In this document: piece by piece, positions 14,110 to 21,889 of the stretch
Position numbering within the stretch: position 1 is the first letter of the stretch
Layout of the letters: every line of letters starts with the position of its first letter
Origin: Alphaproteobacteria bacterium
Lineage (GTDB): Bacteria; Pseudomonadota; Alphaproteobacteria; Micavibrionales; Micavibrionaceae
Direction of reading: 5' to 3'
Assembly (NCBI GenBank): GCA_016757515.1
Contig: JAERIN010000002.1
Coordinates: forward strand, 40,656 to 104,655
Length of the DNA stretch: 64,000 bases
The notes under the pieces: generated by a model
Seen by the model: the letters and a program-made list of their open reading frames with translations, nothing else
What the model was told of the DNA's origin: nothing
Databases searched by the model: none
Program-made: the position numbers and the translations under genes

Positions 14110-14197
14110 GTGATACCGCCGTGCCACCACCCAGATACCGTCGTGACACCGCCCAGCCACCGCCCAGATACCGTCGTGACACCGCCCAGATACCGCG
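14110..14197. repeat. GC-rich tandem repeat, dispersed family copy 1
   Basis: A 27-base unit beginning CCCAGATACCGTCGTGACAC occurs identically at 14130-14156 and 14163-14189, a period of 33 bases, with degenerate flanking partial copies. The 26 bases at 14147-14172 recur as an exact reverse complement at 56763-56788, so this is a dispersed intergenic family rather than a local slip. Confidence 0.85.
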
Positions 14198-14404
14198 AAA
14201 ATCTCTGCGCCCCCCTGGCCTCGCATCGTTGGATTTCTGGTTTAGAGCCGTTGCTTTTTTGTCTATGCCTTGCTACATTGGGAGCTATGACCCTGGCCAA
14301 CGTGCCCCAGCCGCGCCTTGCGCGCCTCCTTCATCGCCCCTAGGCGGGTATGGGGCGTCCTCTTGCCGCCCACACCTAGGGGAAAATCTGTACAAAGCAT
14401 GTCA

Positions 14405-14468
14405 CCCCGGCGAAGGCCGGGGCCGGTTCACAGGGGGGCCACGCCCCCATCCCGGCTTGCGCCGGGAT
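14405..14468. repeat. Three-hairpin REP-like element upstream of leuA
   Basis: Three perfect hairpins lie in a row. One is at 14405-14422 (7-base stem, loop GAAG). One is at 14434-14448 (6-base stem, loop CAC). One is at 14449-14468 (8-base stem, loop TTGC). The first and last resemble the CCCCGGCGAAGGCCGGGG and ATCCCGGC...GCCGGGAT repeats found between genes in many alphaproteobacteria (from memory). There is no U-tract, so it is not a classic terminator. It ends 18 bases before the leuA start. Confidence 0.75.
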
Positions 14469-14485
14469 TCCATACGAGGGAGGAT

Positions 14486-16027
14486 ATGATGATGCAAAAG
14501 CGCATTATTATTTTTGATACGACGTTGAGAGACGGGGAGCAGTCCCCCGGGTGCTCCATGAATCTGGAGGAGAAGTGCCGCATGGCCGCGGTTCTGGAGG
14601 CCCTGGGCGTGGACGTTATAGAGGCGGGCTTCCCCGTCGCCTCCCACGGAGACTTTGAGGCCGTGCACGCCGTGGCCCAGATCGTCAAGAACGCCACAGT
14701 GTGCGGCCTGGCCCGCGCCAAGCCCGCCGATATAGAGGCCGCAGCCAAGGCCATCGCCCCCGCCCCGCGCCGACGCATACACACCTTCATCGCCACCAGC
14801 CCGCTGCACATGAAGCACAAACTGCACATGGAGCCATGGCAGGTGCTGGAGGCCATCACGGCGAGCGTCACCCTGGCCCGCTCCTTCACGGACGACGTGG
14901 AGTGGAGCGCGGAGGACGCCGTGCGCACCGAGCCGGACTTCTTGTGCCGGGCGGTGGAGGCCGCGATCAGGGCGGGTGCGCAGACCATCAACATCCCAGA
15001 CACTGTGGGCTACGCGCTGCCCACGGAGTACGGGTCGATTTTCGCCATGCTGTTGGCGCGCGTGCCGGGTGCCGACAGCGTCACCTTCTCCACGCACTGC
15101 CACAACGACCTGGGCCTGGCTGTGGCGAACTCTCTGGCCGGTGTTGCCAATGGCGCGCGTCAGGTGGAATGCACCATAAACGGCATAGGCGAGCGCGCGG
15201 GTAACGCGGCCCTGGAGGAGGTCGTGATGGCCATCCGCACACGGAATGACCTGCTGCCCTTCGCCACAGGCGTGGACACCACGCGCATAACGGGCGCCTC
15301 CCGGACGCTCTCTGCCATCACGGGATTTTCCGTGCAGCCAAACAAGGCCATCGTGGGGGCGAACGCCTTCGCGCACGAGAGCGGCATCCACCAGGACGGA
15401 GTCCTGAAGCACGCGCAGACATATGAGATCATGACCCCCGAATCGGTGGGCCTGGCACGCAGCGACATCGTGCTGGGCAAGCACTCGGGCCGGCACGCCT
15501 TCCGCGCGCGTCTGGGCGCACTGGGCTACACCCTGGACGAGGTCGCAGTGGGCGCCGCGTTCGCCCGGTTCAAGGCCCTGGCAGACCGCAAGAAGGAGGT
15601 GTTTGAGGAGGACATCATCGCCTTGGTAGATGATGAAATCGCCGCGTCTGGAGAGGCCCTGCAACTGGCCGAGATGGAGGTCCGCGCGGGCACTGAGGGG
15701 CCACAGGTCTGTACGCTCTCTATGCGTGTGGAGGGGCAGCGCCGCGAGGCCCGCGCAGAGGGCAACGGCCCCGTGGACGCCATTTTCAAGGCGATAAGAC
15801 AGATTGTGGCCCATCCTGGTGCGCGCCTGACGCTGTATCAGGTCCACGCCGTGACGGGCGGAACGGACGCGCAGGCGGAGGTGACGGTGAAGCTCGCCGA
15901 AGAGGGCCGCACCGTCGTGGGCCAGGGCGCAGACCCAGACACCCTGGTCGCCTCCGCCCGGGCGTATCTGCACGCCCTGTCTAAACTGTTGGTGAAAAGG
16001 GGCCGCGCAAACCTTAACGAGGCTTGA
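14486..16027 (+). CDS. leuA: 2-isopropylmalate synthase
   Basis: A 513-residue enzyme of the first committed step of leucine synthesis, condensing acetyl-CoA with 2-ketoisovalerate. The start at 14486 follows GAGGGAGGA. The DRE-TIM metallolyase signature is FDTTLRDGEQSPGCSM. Metal and base residues are visible in HCHNDLGLAVANSLAG and GERAGNAALEEVVMA, and the linker carries HESGIHQDGVLKH. The C-terminal LeuA dimer regulatory domain is complete, so leucine feedback is likely. No leuBCD is nearby. The upstream hairpins and possible leader peptide could add transcriptional control (inference). Confidence 0.96.
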   Translation: MMMQKRIIIFDTTLRDGEQSPGCSMNLEEKCRMAAVLEALGVDVIEAGFPVASHGDFEAVHAVAQIVKNATVCGLARAKPADIEAAAKAIAPAPRRRIHTFIATSPLHMKHKLHMEPWQVLEAITASVTLARSFTDDVEWSAEDAVRTEPDFLCRAVEAAIRAGAQTINIPDTVGYALPTEYGSIFAMLLARVPGADSVTFSTHCHNDLGLAVANSLAGVANGARQVECTINGIGERAGNAALEEVVMAIRTRNDLLPFATGVDTTRITGASRTLSAITGFSVQPNKAIVGANAFAHESGIHQDGVLKHAQTYEIMTPESVGLARSDIVLGKHSGRHAFRARLGALGYTLDEVAVGAAFARFKALADRKKEVFEEDIIALVDDEIAASGEALQLAEMEVRAGTEGPQVCTLSMRVEGQRREARAEGNGPVDAIFKAIRQIVAHPGARLTLYQVHAVTGGTDAQAEVTVKLAEEGRTVVGQGADPDTLVASARAYLHALSKLLVKRGRANLNEA

Positions 16028-16085
16028 CCGCCTGTGCGCGCGACGTACGCGGGCCTGGGTGTAGGGGGCGCGTTGCCGAAAAATT

Positions 16086-16115
16086 TTGGCGATTTTGCGC
16101 AAAGTGCGATATACT
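16086..16115 (+). promoter_or_regulatory. Candidate promoter of the giant pilin gene
   Basis: TTGGCG (16086-16091) and TATACT (16110-16115) are spaced by 18 bases, about 145 bases before the pilin start. This would give a 5' leader of about 140 bases containing a GGGAGA/TCTCCC inverted repeat near 16118-16135. Judged by eye only. Confidence 0.4.
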
Positions 16116-16259
16116 GGGGAGAGGGGGGTCTCCCGTTTGCTGGGAGGGGTGCCACTCTTTGCGCGGCGTGCTACGCGGCGCAGGCGCGGTACGGCAGGGA
16201 TACAGCACAGCAAGGACTATGATAGCATATTTGTCGCACATTTAGAGAAAGGTTTTGCC

Positions 16260-19148
16260 ATGTCACGCGCTCTTTGTTCGGTTCTCCCCACGTCTTTCCG
16301 CGGCCAGCGGGGCTTTACGCTCATAGAGCTGTCCATTGTTCTGGTGATTGTGGGCCTTCTGCTCGCGGGGATTCTCGGGGGCTTTAGGATCTATATAAAG
16401 CAGAAAAAGTTCAACGACACGCAAAACCACATTGAAGAGGTGCGCACGGCCCTCTCGGAGTATGTGCGGAACGAGAATCCGCCGGGGGCGGACCCGAGCG
16501 AGGCCACAAACCCGAACGCGGACCCGGTGCGCTTCCCGTGCCCGGCGAGCCTGACGGTGGGCGAGCGCGCGAATGGCTATGCGCAGGAGGTCTTGGCCTG
16601 CCGGACGATGGCGGCGGGCACGAACGCGGGTGGCGTCTGGGCCAGGACCGGGGCCGGGGCCAGCGGGGGTAGCGACGTTGTGGTCATAGGGTTTGTGCCC
16701 ACGGCCACGCTGGGCATCCCGGCCAAGTACGGCTACGACGGCTATGGCAACCGCCTGGTCTATGCCGTGACGCAGGACCTGACGCAGAACATGGCCCTGA
16801 TGCAGACGGGCGCGGGGCGGCCCCCTGGGCAGGTGGGCATGACTCACACGGACTCGGGTGGAAGCCCGGTGACAGAGGCCGTGGACTTTATGGTGCTCTC
16901 GCCCGGCCAAGCCCGGCACGGGGCGTACACTGCGGCGGGGGTGATGGTCCGGCCCTGCAACGCGACGGCGAGTCTGGGGGACGGGGCGAACTGCGCCTGG
17001 CAGGGCGCGGGCAACGCGAACTTTGTGGACGAGCGGGTCTTTAGTCTGGCCACCACGGGCGCGGGCGCGGTGGAGTACTACGACGACAAGATAACCTATG
17101 CCCTGGGCACGGACAACGACGACCGCTGGTGGGGGCCCACGCAGCCGCGCACCTCTGTGGACATCTTCAACAAGTCCAACACGGACAATGTGATCATCAA
17201 GGGCACCGAAAACCGCAGCCAGCTGATCGTGAACCACACGGGGGACGACGCCGTGGAGGAAGCCGAGCAGGGGGCCAATGGGGTTGCCATGGTGCTTGTG
17301 GCGGGGCCGGAGCCCTCGCTGTCCTTTGAGGAGTGGACGACGGGCCAGGGGAGCGCTGAGCAATCCCGCTGGATCACGGGCAACCCGATGAACGGGAACG
17401 ATCATCTCGTGTTCTGGTATTCGGGGCCCAACGGCTCGGGCATCCTGAACCGGTCGGCCCTGGAGCTCCGCGAGCCCAGTGGGGCGAATGAGCCCACTGC
17501 GGTCCTCCTGGGTGCCATCAATGATCCGTACTCCACCACGGGGTGGGGCACAAGACTGGTGTTTGCCGGCGCGCAAGACCTTAACACAGACCTCATGTCC
17601 ATCGCGCGGTTCAATGTCGATGCCGATATCACTGAACTGCGCGTGCGCATCGGGGACAACGCGGGCGCGGCTGCTGGCGCCAAAAGAGATGCCCTGGTCA
17701 TTGGCGGCACGGACTTTGACAACGGCGATGCCTGGGTGGACCTTATGCGGGTCCGGTCTGATGGTGCGGTTATGATATCGGGGCAAAAGGACTACAGCGG
17801 AAACGTCAACGATGCCTCCAATGCTCTGGTTTTTCCCGAGGCAGGTGGGCACGACTACTTCCAGATTTTCCGTGATGCCCCAGATGCAGACAGAAGTGGC
17901 CTGTGCGGCGAGGGGCAATTTGGATGCCTTGTGTTCAACGCTGTTGATACCAATCAAGCGCCCACGGATGCAGACTTCCTCTTTGGGAGCACAAATCCGC
18001 AAGATGGGTTCAGGGGCAACATGATTATCAAGGGCAACACGGGCTTCGTCGGGCTCGGGACGAACGCACCGAGGGCTCGCCTACATGTGATGAGCTACAT
18101 GTATCCCCCGGGCATTGACCGGACCATTGTTTTGCAAGCATCTGAAGACGCTCAAGGTGACGCGGAAAAGAACAGTGCCCCGGGCATCAATTTCGCGGAC
18201 AGCACAGGGGGCTCTCGGGCTGTCCTTGGTCTTGCGGGTGCTCCTGGGCACTTTTCGCCCGATAGCCAGGCCGGGAATATCGTCTTGCGTACCCTGGGGG
18301 AGGATGTGCGCCTGGCCACATCTCCCACCCCTCTTGACGAACCAATCACACGTCTGATTGTGAAGAACAATGGCCGCGTGGGGATTGGCACTGCAACGCC
18401 AGAGGTCAAGCTGGACGTGGCGGGCGGCGTCCGCCCCGGCAACGAGGGCCAGGCCACCATCTGCGCCAACGGCACCATCCGGTACAACACGGCAGGCTTC
18501 ATGGAGTTCTGCCACGCGGCGGCGTGGCGGCCATTTGGGCGGTATGATGTTGCCGGCATCTATATGAAGGGCGGGGAGGGAGACGACAATGCCTGCCGCT
18601 ATCATAACCCCTATACGGGCGCCTGCTCGTGCCCCGACGGGTACGAACCGTCCCTGTTTTGGGAGTATTCCGGATGGGGTGAGGCGTATAATGATGGCGT
18701 TGCGGGGCGAAAGTTGATGGTCACACTGTGGCAGTGCGTCTTGCCAACAAGCAATATTCTTGGCGCACAGCCCCAACGCCCAGGCGATCCCCCAGGCGAT
18801 CCCCCGCAGGACACGGGATTCTGCACAGGGGGCAATCTTGGGCCATGCTCCGTATCTACAAAACGCGTTGGAGAAATAGGTTCTTGCAACTATGCCAGCC
18901 CCACCGGTGTAGGGATAAGCACATGTACAGCCACGTGCAGTGCTGGCGGCAAATGGACAAACCTTAAGAACTGTTTCATAGGCTTCTGTGCGCCACGGAA
19001 TTTTCCGGGAGCATGCACCCTAAGCCGAACAAGAATCGGACAATCAGATTCTTGTACCTATGTCAATAGGAACTTCGGGATGTCGAGGTGTACAGCCACT
19101 TGTGGTCCTAGCGGCAACTGGACAAACGTTACGGACTGTGCTCTGTAG
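16260..19148 (+). CDS. Giant type IV pilin-like protein with adhesin-type body
   Basis: A 962-residue protein starting at 16260 after an AAAGG site. The class III prepilin signal is textbook: a basic leader ending RGQRG, then FTLIELSIVLVIVGLLLAGI with Glu at +5, so cleavage is expected after Gly18. A pilin-like N-domain follows, then several hundred residues of polar beta-rich sequence. Two tail-fibre-like motifs, VGLGTNAPRARLHV (near 595) and VGIGTATPEVKLDV (near 706), come next, with CANGTIRYNTAGFMEFC in between-fibre style. Two six-cysteine repeats close the protein (about 853-905 and 907-962). Pilins are usually 130-200 residues, so this is more likely a minor tip or adhesin pilin. A prepilin peptidase and PilT/PilU lie 3-8 kb away. 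Confidence 0.88.
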   Translation: MSRALCSVLPTSFRGQRGFTLIELSIVLVIVGLLLAGILGGFRIYIKQKKFNDTQNHIEEVRTALSEYVRNENPPGADPSEATNPNADPVRFPCPASLTVGERANGYAQEVLACRTMAAGTNAGGVWARTGAGASGGSDVVVIGFVPTATLGIPAKYGYDGYGNRLVYAVTQDLTQNMALMQTGAGRPPGQVGMTHTDSGGSPVTEAVDFMVLSPGQARHGAYTAAGVMVRPCNATASLGDGANCAWQGAGNANFVDERVFSLATTGAGAVEYYDDKITYALGTDNDDRWWGPTQPRTSVDIFNKSNTDNVIIKGTENRSQLIVNHTGDDAVEEAEQGANGVAMVLVAGPEPSLSFEEWTTGQGSAEQSRWITGNPMNGNDHLVFWYSGPNGSGILNRSALELREPSGANEPTAVLLGAINDPYSTTGWGTRLVFAGAQDLNTDLMSIARFNVDADITELRVRIGDNAGAAAGAKRDALVIGGTDFDNGDAWVDLMRVRSDGAVMISGQKDYSGNVNDASNALVFPEAGGHDYFQIFRDAPDADRSGLCGEGQFGCLVFNAVDTNQAPTDADFLFGSTNPQDGFRGNMIIKGNTGFVGLGTNAPRARLHVMSYMYPPGIDRTIVLQASEDAQGDAEKNSAPGINFADSTGGSRAVLGLAGAPGHFSPDSQAGNIVLRTLGEDVRLATSPTPLDEPITRLIVKNNGRVGIGTATPEVKLDVAGGVRPGNEGQATICANGTIRYNTAGFMEFCHAAAWRPFGRYDVAGIYMKGGEGDDNACRYHNPYTGACSCPDGYEPSLFWEYSGWGEAYNDGVAGRKLMVTLWQCVLPTSNILGAQPQRPGDPPGDPPQDTGFCTGGNLGPCSVSTKRVGEIGSCNYASPTGVGISTCTATCSAGGKWTNLKNCFIGFCAPRNFPGACTLSRTRIGQSDSCTYVNRNFGMSRCTATCGPSGNWTNVTDCAL

Positions 19149-19198
19149 CAACCAGACCGCGCAGACCGCCCAGGTGCTGTGCGGGTACCACCATAGAG

Positions 19199-19225
19199 CC
19201 CCACGCGTTACGGCAGCGCGTGGGG
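19199..19225 (+). terminator. Stem-loop after the giant pilin gene
   Basis: CCCCACGCG (19199-19207) pairs perfectly with CGCGTGGGG (19217-19225) around a 9-base loop, 50 bases past the pilin stop and before tRNA-Leu. The tail TCCTTCCTGCTTTC is only moderately T-rich, so termination may be partial. Confidence 0.6.
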
Positions 19226-19292
19226 TCCTTCCTGCTTTCGTGCGCTTCACCCCTTGCGTCCTGGTCCGTTTTGCTGTTTGCTCCGCCGGGGC

Positions 19293-19379
19293 GCGGGTGT
19301 GGCGGAATGGTAGACGCGCTGGGTTTAGGTCCCAGTGGGCCGTAGGCCCTTGGGGGTTCGAGTCCCTTCACCCGCACCA
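19293..19379 (+). tRNA. tRNA-Leu (UAG anticodon)
   Basis: An 87-base class II tRNA. The acceptor stem GCGGGTG pairs with CACCCGC. The D-arm is GGCGGAATGGTAGAC. The anticodon stem CTGGG/CCCAG encloses TTTAGGT, giving anticodon TAG. A long variable arm (GTGGGCCGTAGGCCCTT) is typical of leucine tRNAs, and the T-loop is GTTCGAGTC. Discriminator A is followed by an encoded CCA at 19377-19379. It lies just upstream of tig. Confidence 0.97.
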
Positions 19380-19412
19380 TCCGCGGACATCTTAAAGGGG
19401 AAAGGAGCACGC

Positions 19413-20687
19413 ATGGCGCAGGCAGTTGAGGTGAGGCGGGACGGGCCCCAGTGCACGGTGGCCGTGACGGTTCCAGGGTCGGAGATAAAAGCGCGGTTCT
19501 CCGCGCGTCTGGCCGACGCCGCGCGGCAGGCCAAACTCCCGGGCTTTCGCCCCGGAAAGGCCCCGCCCAAGCTGCTCCGCAAGCGCTATGGCGCCTCCTT
19601 TCTGGTGGAGACCCTGCGCGCGGCCATAGATGAGAGGGCGGACAAGGCCATGGAGGAGGCCGCGCTGCGCCCCTCAGATCGCCCCGTCCTGGACACGCCG
19701 GGGGAGGCCTATGACCTTGCCGCGCTGGACGCCGGGCGGGACTTTTCCTTCACCCTGACCTTTGAGCCCCTGCCGGAGGTTGCGCTGGCGGACCTCAAGG
19801 CTATGGCGTTTGAGCGCCTGGTGGCTGCGCCCGCAGAGAAGGACGTGGACGAGGCGATGGCAAACCTGGCCAAGAGTCAGGCGGGGGAGGGCGCGGAGCC
19901 GCCAGAAGTGGACGAGGCCTTCGCCAAGTCCGTGGGTGCCGAGGGCCTGGCGCACCTGCGGGCCGAGGTGACAAAGCGTCTGGGGGCCGAGTTAGCCGAG
20001 GCGGCCCTCACGCGCCTGAAAATGCAGGTTATGGATGCCTTGGACGCGGCGCACACCTTTGATGCCCCACCGGGCCTGGTGGAGCGGGAGTATGCGGAGA
20101 TACAAAAAGACCCCCTGGCCGAAAAGCAGCGCGCCGAGGCCGGGGCGCGGGGCGTGGACCTGGACGACGACGCGGCGATGGGGGCTGTGGAGGTGGCGCT
20201 CACGGAGGAGGAAGAAGCGGAGTACAGGGCCATAGCCGCGCGGCGGGTGCGCCTGGCCCTCATCCTGGCAACGATCGCCGAGCAGAAAAAACTGGCCGTG
20301 TCCAACGAGGAGCTGGGCCAGGCCGTCCTGGCCCGCGCGCGGCGCTGGCCCGGGCAGGAGAAGGCCGTTTTTGATATGATCGTGAAAAACAAGCCGCTCT
20401 TGGAATCTATCCGCGCAAGCCTGTTGGAGGACAAAGCCGTGGACTTTGTGCTGGAGATGGCCACAGTGACGGAGCGGGAGGTGACGCCAGAGGCGCTGTT
20501 TGCAGACGAGGGTGAGGAGAAGCCCGCCGAGGAGAGCCCAAAAAAGGCGAAGAAAAAGGCTCCGGCCAAAAAGAAGGCCAAGGCCGGGGCGGAGCCCGAG
20601 TCCAAGCCCAAGTCTGATGCTAACAAGCCGAAGGCCAAACCCAAGCCCAAAGCCAGAAAACCGGTGCAGGGTGAGGATGCGACGTGA
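19413..20687 (+). CDS. tig: Trigger factor lacking the PPIase domain
   Basis: A 424-residue ribosome-associated chaperone. The start at 19413 follows AAAGGAG. The N-terminal ribosome-binding domain is intact, with PGFRPGKAPPKLLRKRYG at 43-60, and runs to about residue 130. The FKBP-type PPIase domain that normally follows (about 90 residues) is missing: NLAKSQAGEGAEPP (151-164) joins directly to VDEAFAKSVGAEGLAHLRAEV, which matches the start of the C-terminal substrate-binding domain. The last 60 or so residues are a Lys/Pro/Ala tail (KKAKKKAPAKKKAKAG...). The frame is uninterrupted, so the loss looks stable. clpP lies 32 kb away rather than next to it. Confidence 0.93.
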   Translation: MAQAVEVRRDGPQCTVAVTVPGSEIKARFSARLADAARQAKLPGFRPGKAPPKLLRKRYGASFLVETLRAAIDERADKAMEEAALRPSDRPVLDTPGEAYDLAALDAGRDFSFTLTFEPLPEVALADLKAMAFERLVAAPAEKDVDEAMANLAKSQAGEGAEPPEVDEAFAKSVGAEGLAHLRAEVTKRLGAELAEAALTRLKMQVMDALDAAHTFDAPPGLVEREYAEIQKDPLAEKQRAEAGARGVDLDDDAAMGAVEVALTEEEEAEYRAIAARRVRLALILATIAEQKKLAVSNEELGQAVLARARRWPGQEKAVFDMIVKNKPLLESIRASLLEDKAVDFVLEMATVTEREVTPEALFADEGEEKPAEESPKKAKKKAPAKKKAKAGAEPESKPKSDANKPKAKPKPKARKPVQGEDAT

Positions 20688-20724
20688 TGCGCCTGGGCCC
20701 TTGCCCCGCTCCGGAGGGCGTTTG

Positions 20725-20759
20725 GTTGCCCTGGTGGCAACACAGCCCTAGCTAGGGCT
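20725..20759 (+). terminator. Hairpin plus 16-base perfect palindrome after tig
   Basis: A stem-loop GTTGCC-CTGGT-GGCAAC (20725-20741) is followed at 20744-20759 by the perfect palindrome AGCCCTAGCTAGGGCT. They lie between tig and ruvC. They may act as a terminator, although no T-run follows, or the palindrome may be an operator. Confidence 0.45.
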
Positions 20760-20792
20760 TGACCCTTGGCATGGCCCCCGGCGCGGGGCACC

Positions 20793-21275
20793 ATGCGGCC
20801 CATGCGCATTATCGGCATAGACCCGGGCCTGGCCCGGACGGGGTGGGGGGTGATTGCGGCCCTCTCGCCGCAGCGCATGCGCTTTGTGGCTTGCGGCGTG
20901 GTGGCGACCGACGCGGGCGCGGATCTGGCCGTGCGCCTGGCTGCCCTGGACGCCGGACTTGCGGCGGTGCTGGCCGCGCACACCCCGGCCGTGGCGGCGG
21001 TGGAGGAGACGTATGTAAACCGCAACCCAGCCAGCGCGCTGAAGCTCGGCCAGGCCCGGGGCGTGTGCGTCCTGGCCCCCGCGCGGGCGGGCGTGCCGGT
21101 GCGGGAGTTCGCGCCCGCAGTCATCAAAAAGGCGCTCACCGGAACGGGCCGCGCCGAAAAGGGACAAATCGCCCTGATGGTCCGCCGCCTCCTGCCCGGG
21201 TGTGGGGAGCCAAAGGAGGACGCGGCGGACGCTCTGGCTGTGGCCCTGACCTGCGCGTTTCAGGGGATGCCATGA
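20793..21275 (+). CDS. ruvC: Crossover junction endodeoxyribonuclease RuvC
   Basis: A 160-residue Holliday junction resolvase acting with RuvAB. Acidic active-site residues are visible in RIIGIDPGLARTGWGV (Asp), VEETYVNRNPASALKLGQARG (Glu) and KEDAADALAVALTCA (two Asp). The start could be the ATG at 20793 or at 20802; neither has a strong ribosome site. ruvA and ruvB are not adjacent. Its stop overlaps the coaE start (ATGA), indicating translational coupling. Confidence 0.94.
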   Translation: MRPMRIIGIDPGLARTGWGVIAALSPQRMRFVACGVVATDAGADLAVRLAALDAGLAAVLAAHTPAVAAVEETYVNRNPASALKLGQARGVCVLAPARAGVPVREFAPAVIKKALTGTGRAEKGQIALMVRRLLPGCGEPKEDAADALAVALTCAFQGMP

Positions 21276-21889
21276 TCACCCTCGGTCTCACGGGCTCCAT
21301 GGCGGCGGGGAAGTCCACGGCGGGCGCGCTGTTGGAGGCCATGGGCGTGCCGGTGCACGAGGCCGACGCCGCCGCGCGGGCCGCAGCGCACCTTCTCCCG
21401 GCGGCCTTCCCGGCGGCACGCTATCCCAGCATTTACAGGCGCGGTACCCTGGACCGCCGGGCTCTGGCCCGCCTGGCGCTGACTGACCCAGCTGAGGCCG
21501 CGCGGCTGGAGGCACTCATTCACCCACATGTGCGCGCGGCGCAGGCCCGCTTCCTCGTGCGCCACCGGCGGGCCGGCGCGCGGATGGTGGCTCTGGACGT
21601 TCCCCTCTTGTTTGAGACGGGGGCAGACGCCCTGGTGGACGCGACTGTGGTCGTCACGGCCCCGCCGTTCCTGCGCCGGGCCAGAGCCCTGGCGCGCCCC
21701 GGCGTGGATGCGGCCTTGTTCGCGGCTGTGGAGGCCCGACAGATGCCTGAGCGAACCAAGTGCGCCCGCGCGGACTTTGTTGTGCCCAGCGGTGCCGGGC
21801 GCGCGGCCCTGGCGCGGGGCCTTGCGGTCCTTGTGGGCAGGCTTACGCGGGAAGAGACAGGCGCCCTTCCACTATTCCCGTTCTGCTAA
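21272..21889 (+). CDS. coaE: Dephospho-CoA kinase
   Basis: A 205-residue enzyme of the last step of coenzyme A synthesis, phosphorylating dephospho-CoA. The P-loop is GSMAAGKST near residue 8. The following VHEADAAARAA and VALDVPLLFETG match the CoA-binding and lid regions. The ATG overlaps the ruvC stop codon. The 3' end runs 18 bases into the convergent pilU gene. Confidence 0.94.
   Translation: MITLGLTGSMAAGKSTAGALLEAMGVPVHEADAAARAAAHLLPAAFPAARYPSIYRRGTLDRRALARLALTDPAEAARLEALIHPHVRAAQARFLVRHRRAGARMVALDVPLLFETGADALVDATVVVTAPPFLRRARALARPGVDAALFAAVEARQMPERTKCARADFVVPSGAGRAALARGLAVLVGRLTREETGALPLFPFC

Larger units (their letters stand above)
13990..14485. other. 496-base gene-free region with repeats and hairpins before leuA
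   Basis: No gene with good support lies here. The region holds the GC-rich tandem repeat (14110-14197), an 18-codon frame MTLANVPQPRLARLLHRP (14287-14343) that could be a leader peptide, and three adjacent hairpins (14405-14468) just before the leuA ribosome site. Open frames across the repeats encode low-complexity Gly/Trp/Val or Pro/Arg strings and look spurious. Confidence 0.7.

Noticed and set aside
14110-14197. CRISPR array
   Set aside because: Repeat units are degenerate and nearly contiguous with no unique spacers of constant length, and no cas gene is present.
14402-16213. A 603-codon frame antisense to leuA
   Set aside because: It is fully opposite an intact leuA and has no recognisable domain.
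16263-18002. A 579-codon frame antisense to the giant pilin
   Set aside because: Basic, low-complexity translation; the plus-strand frame has a clear prepilin signal.
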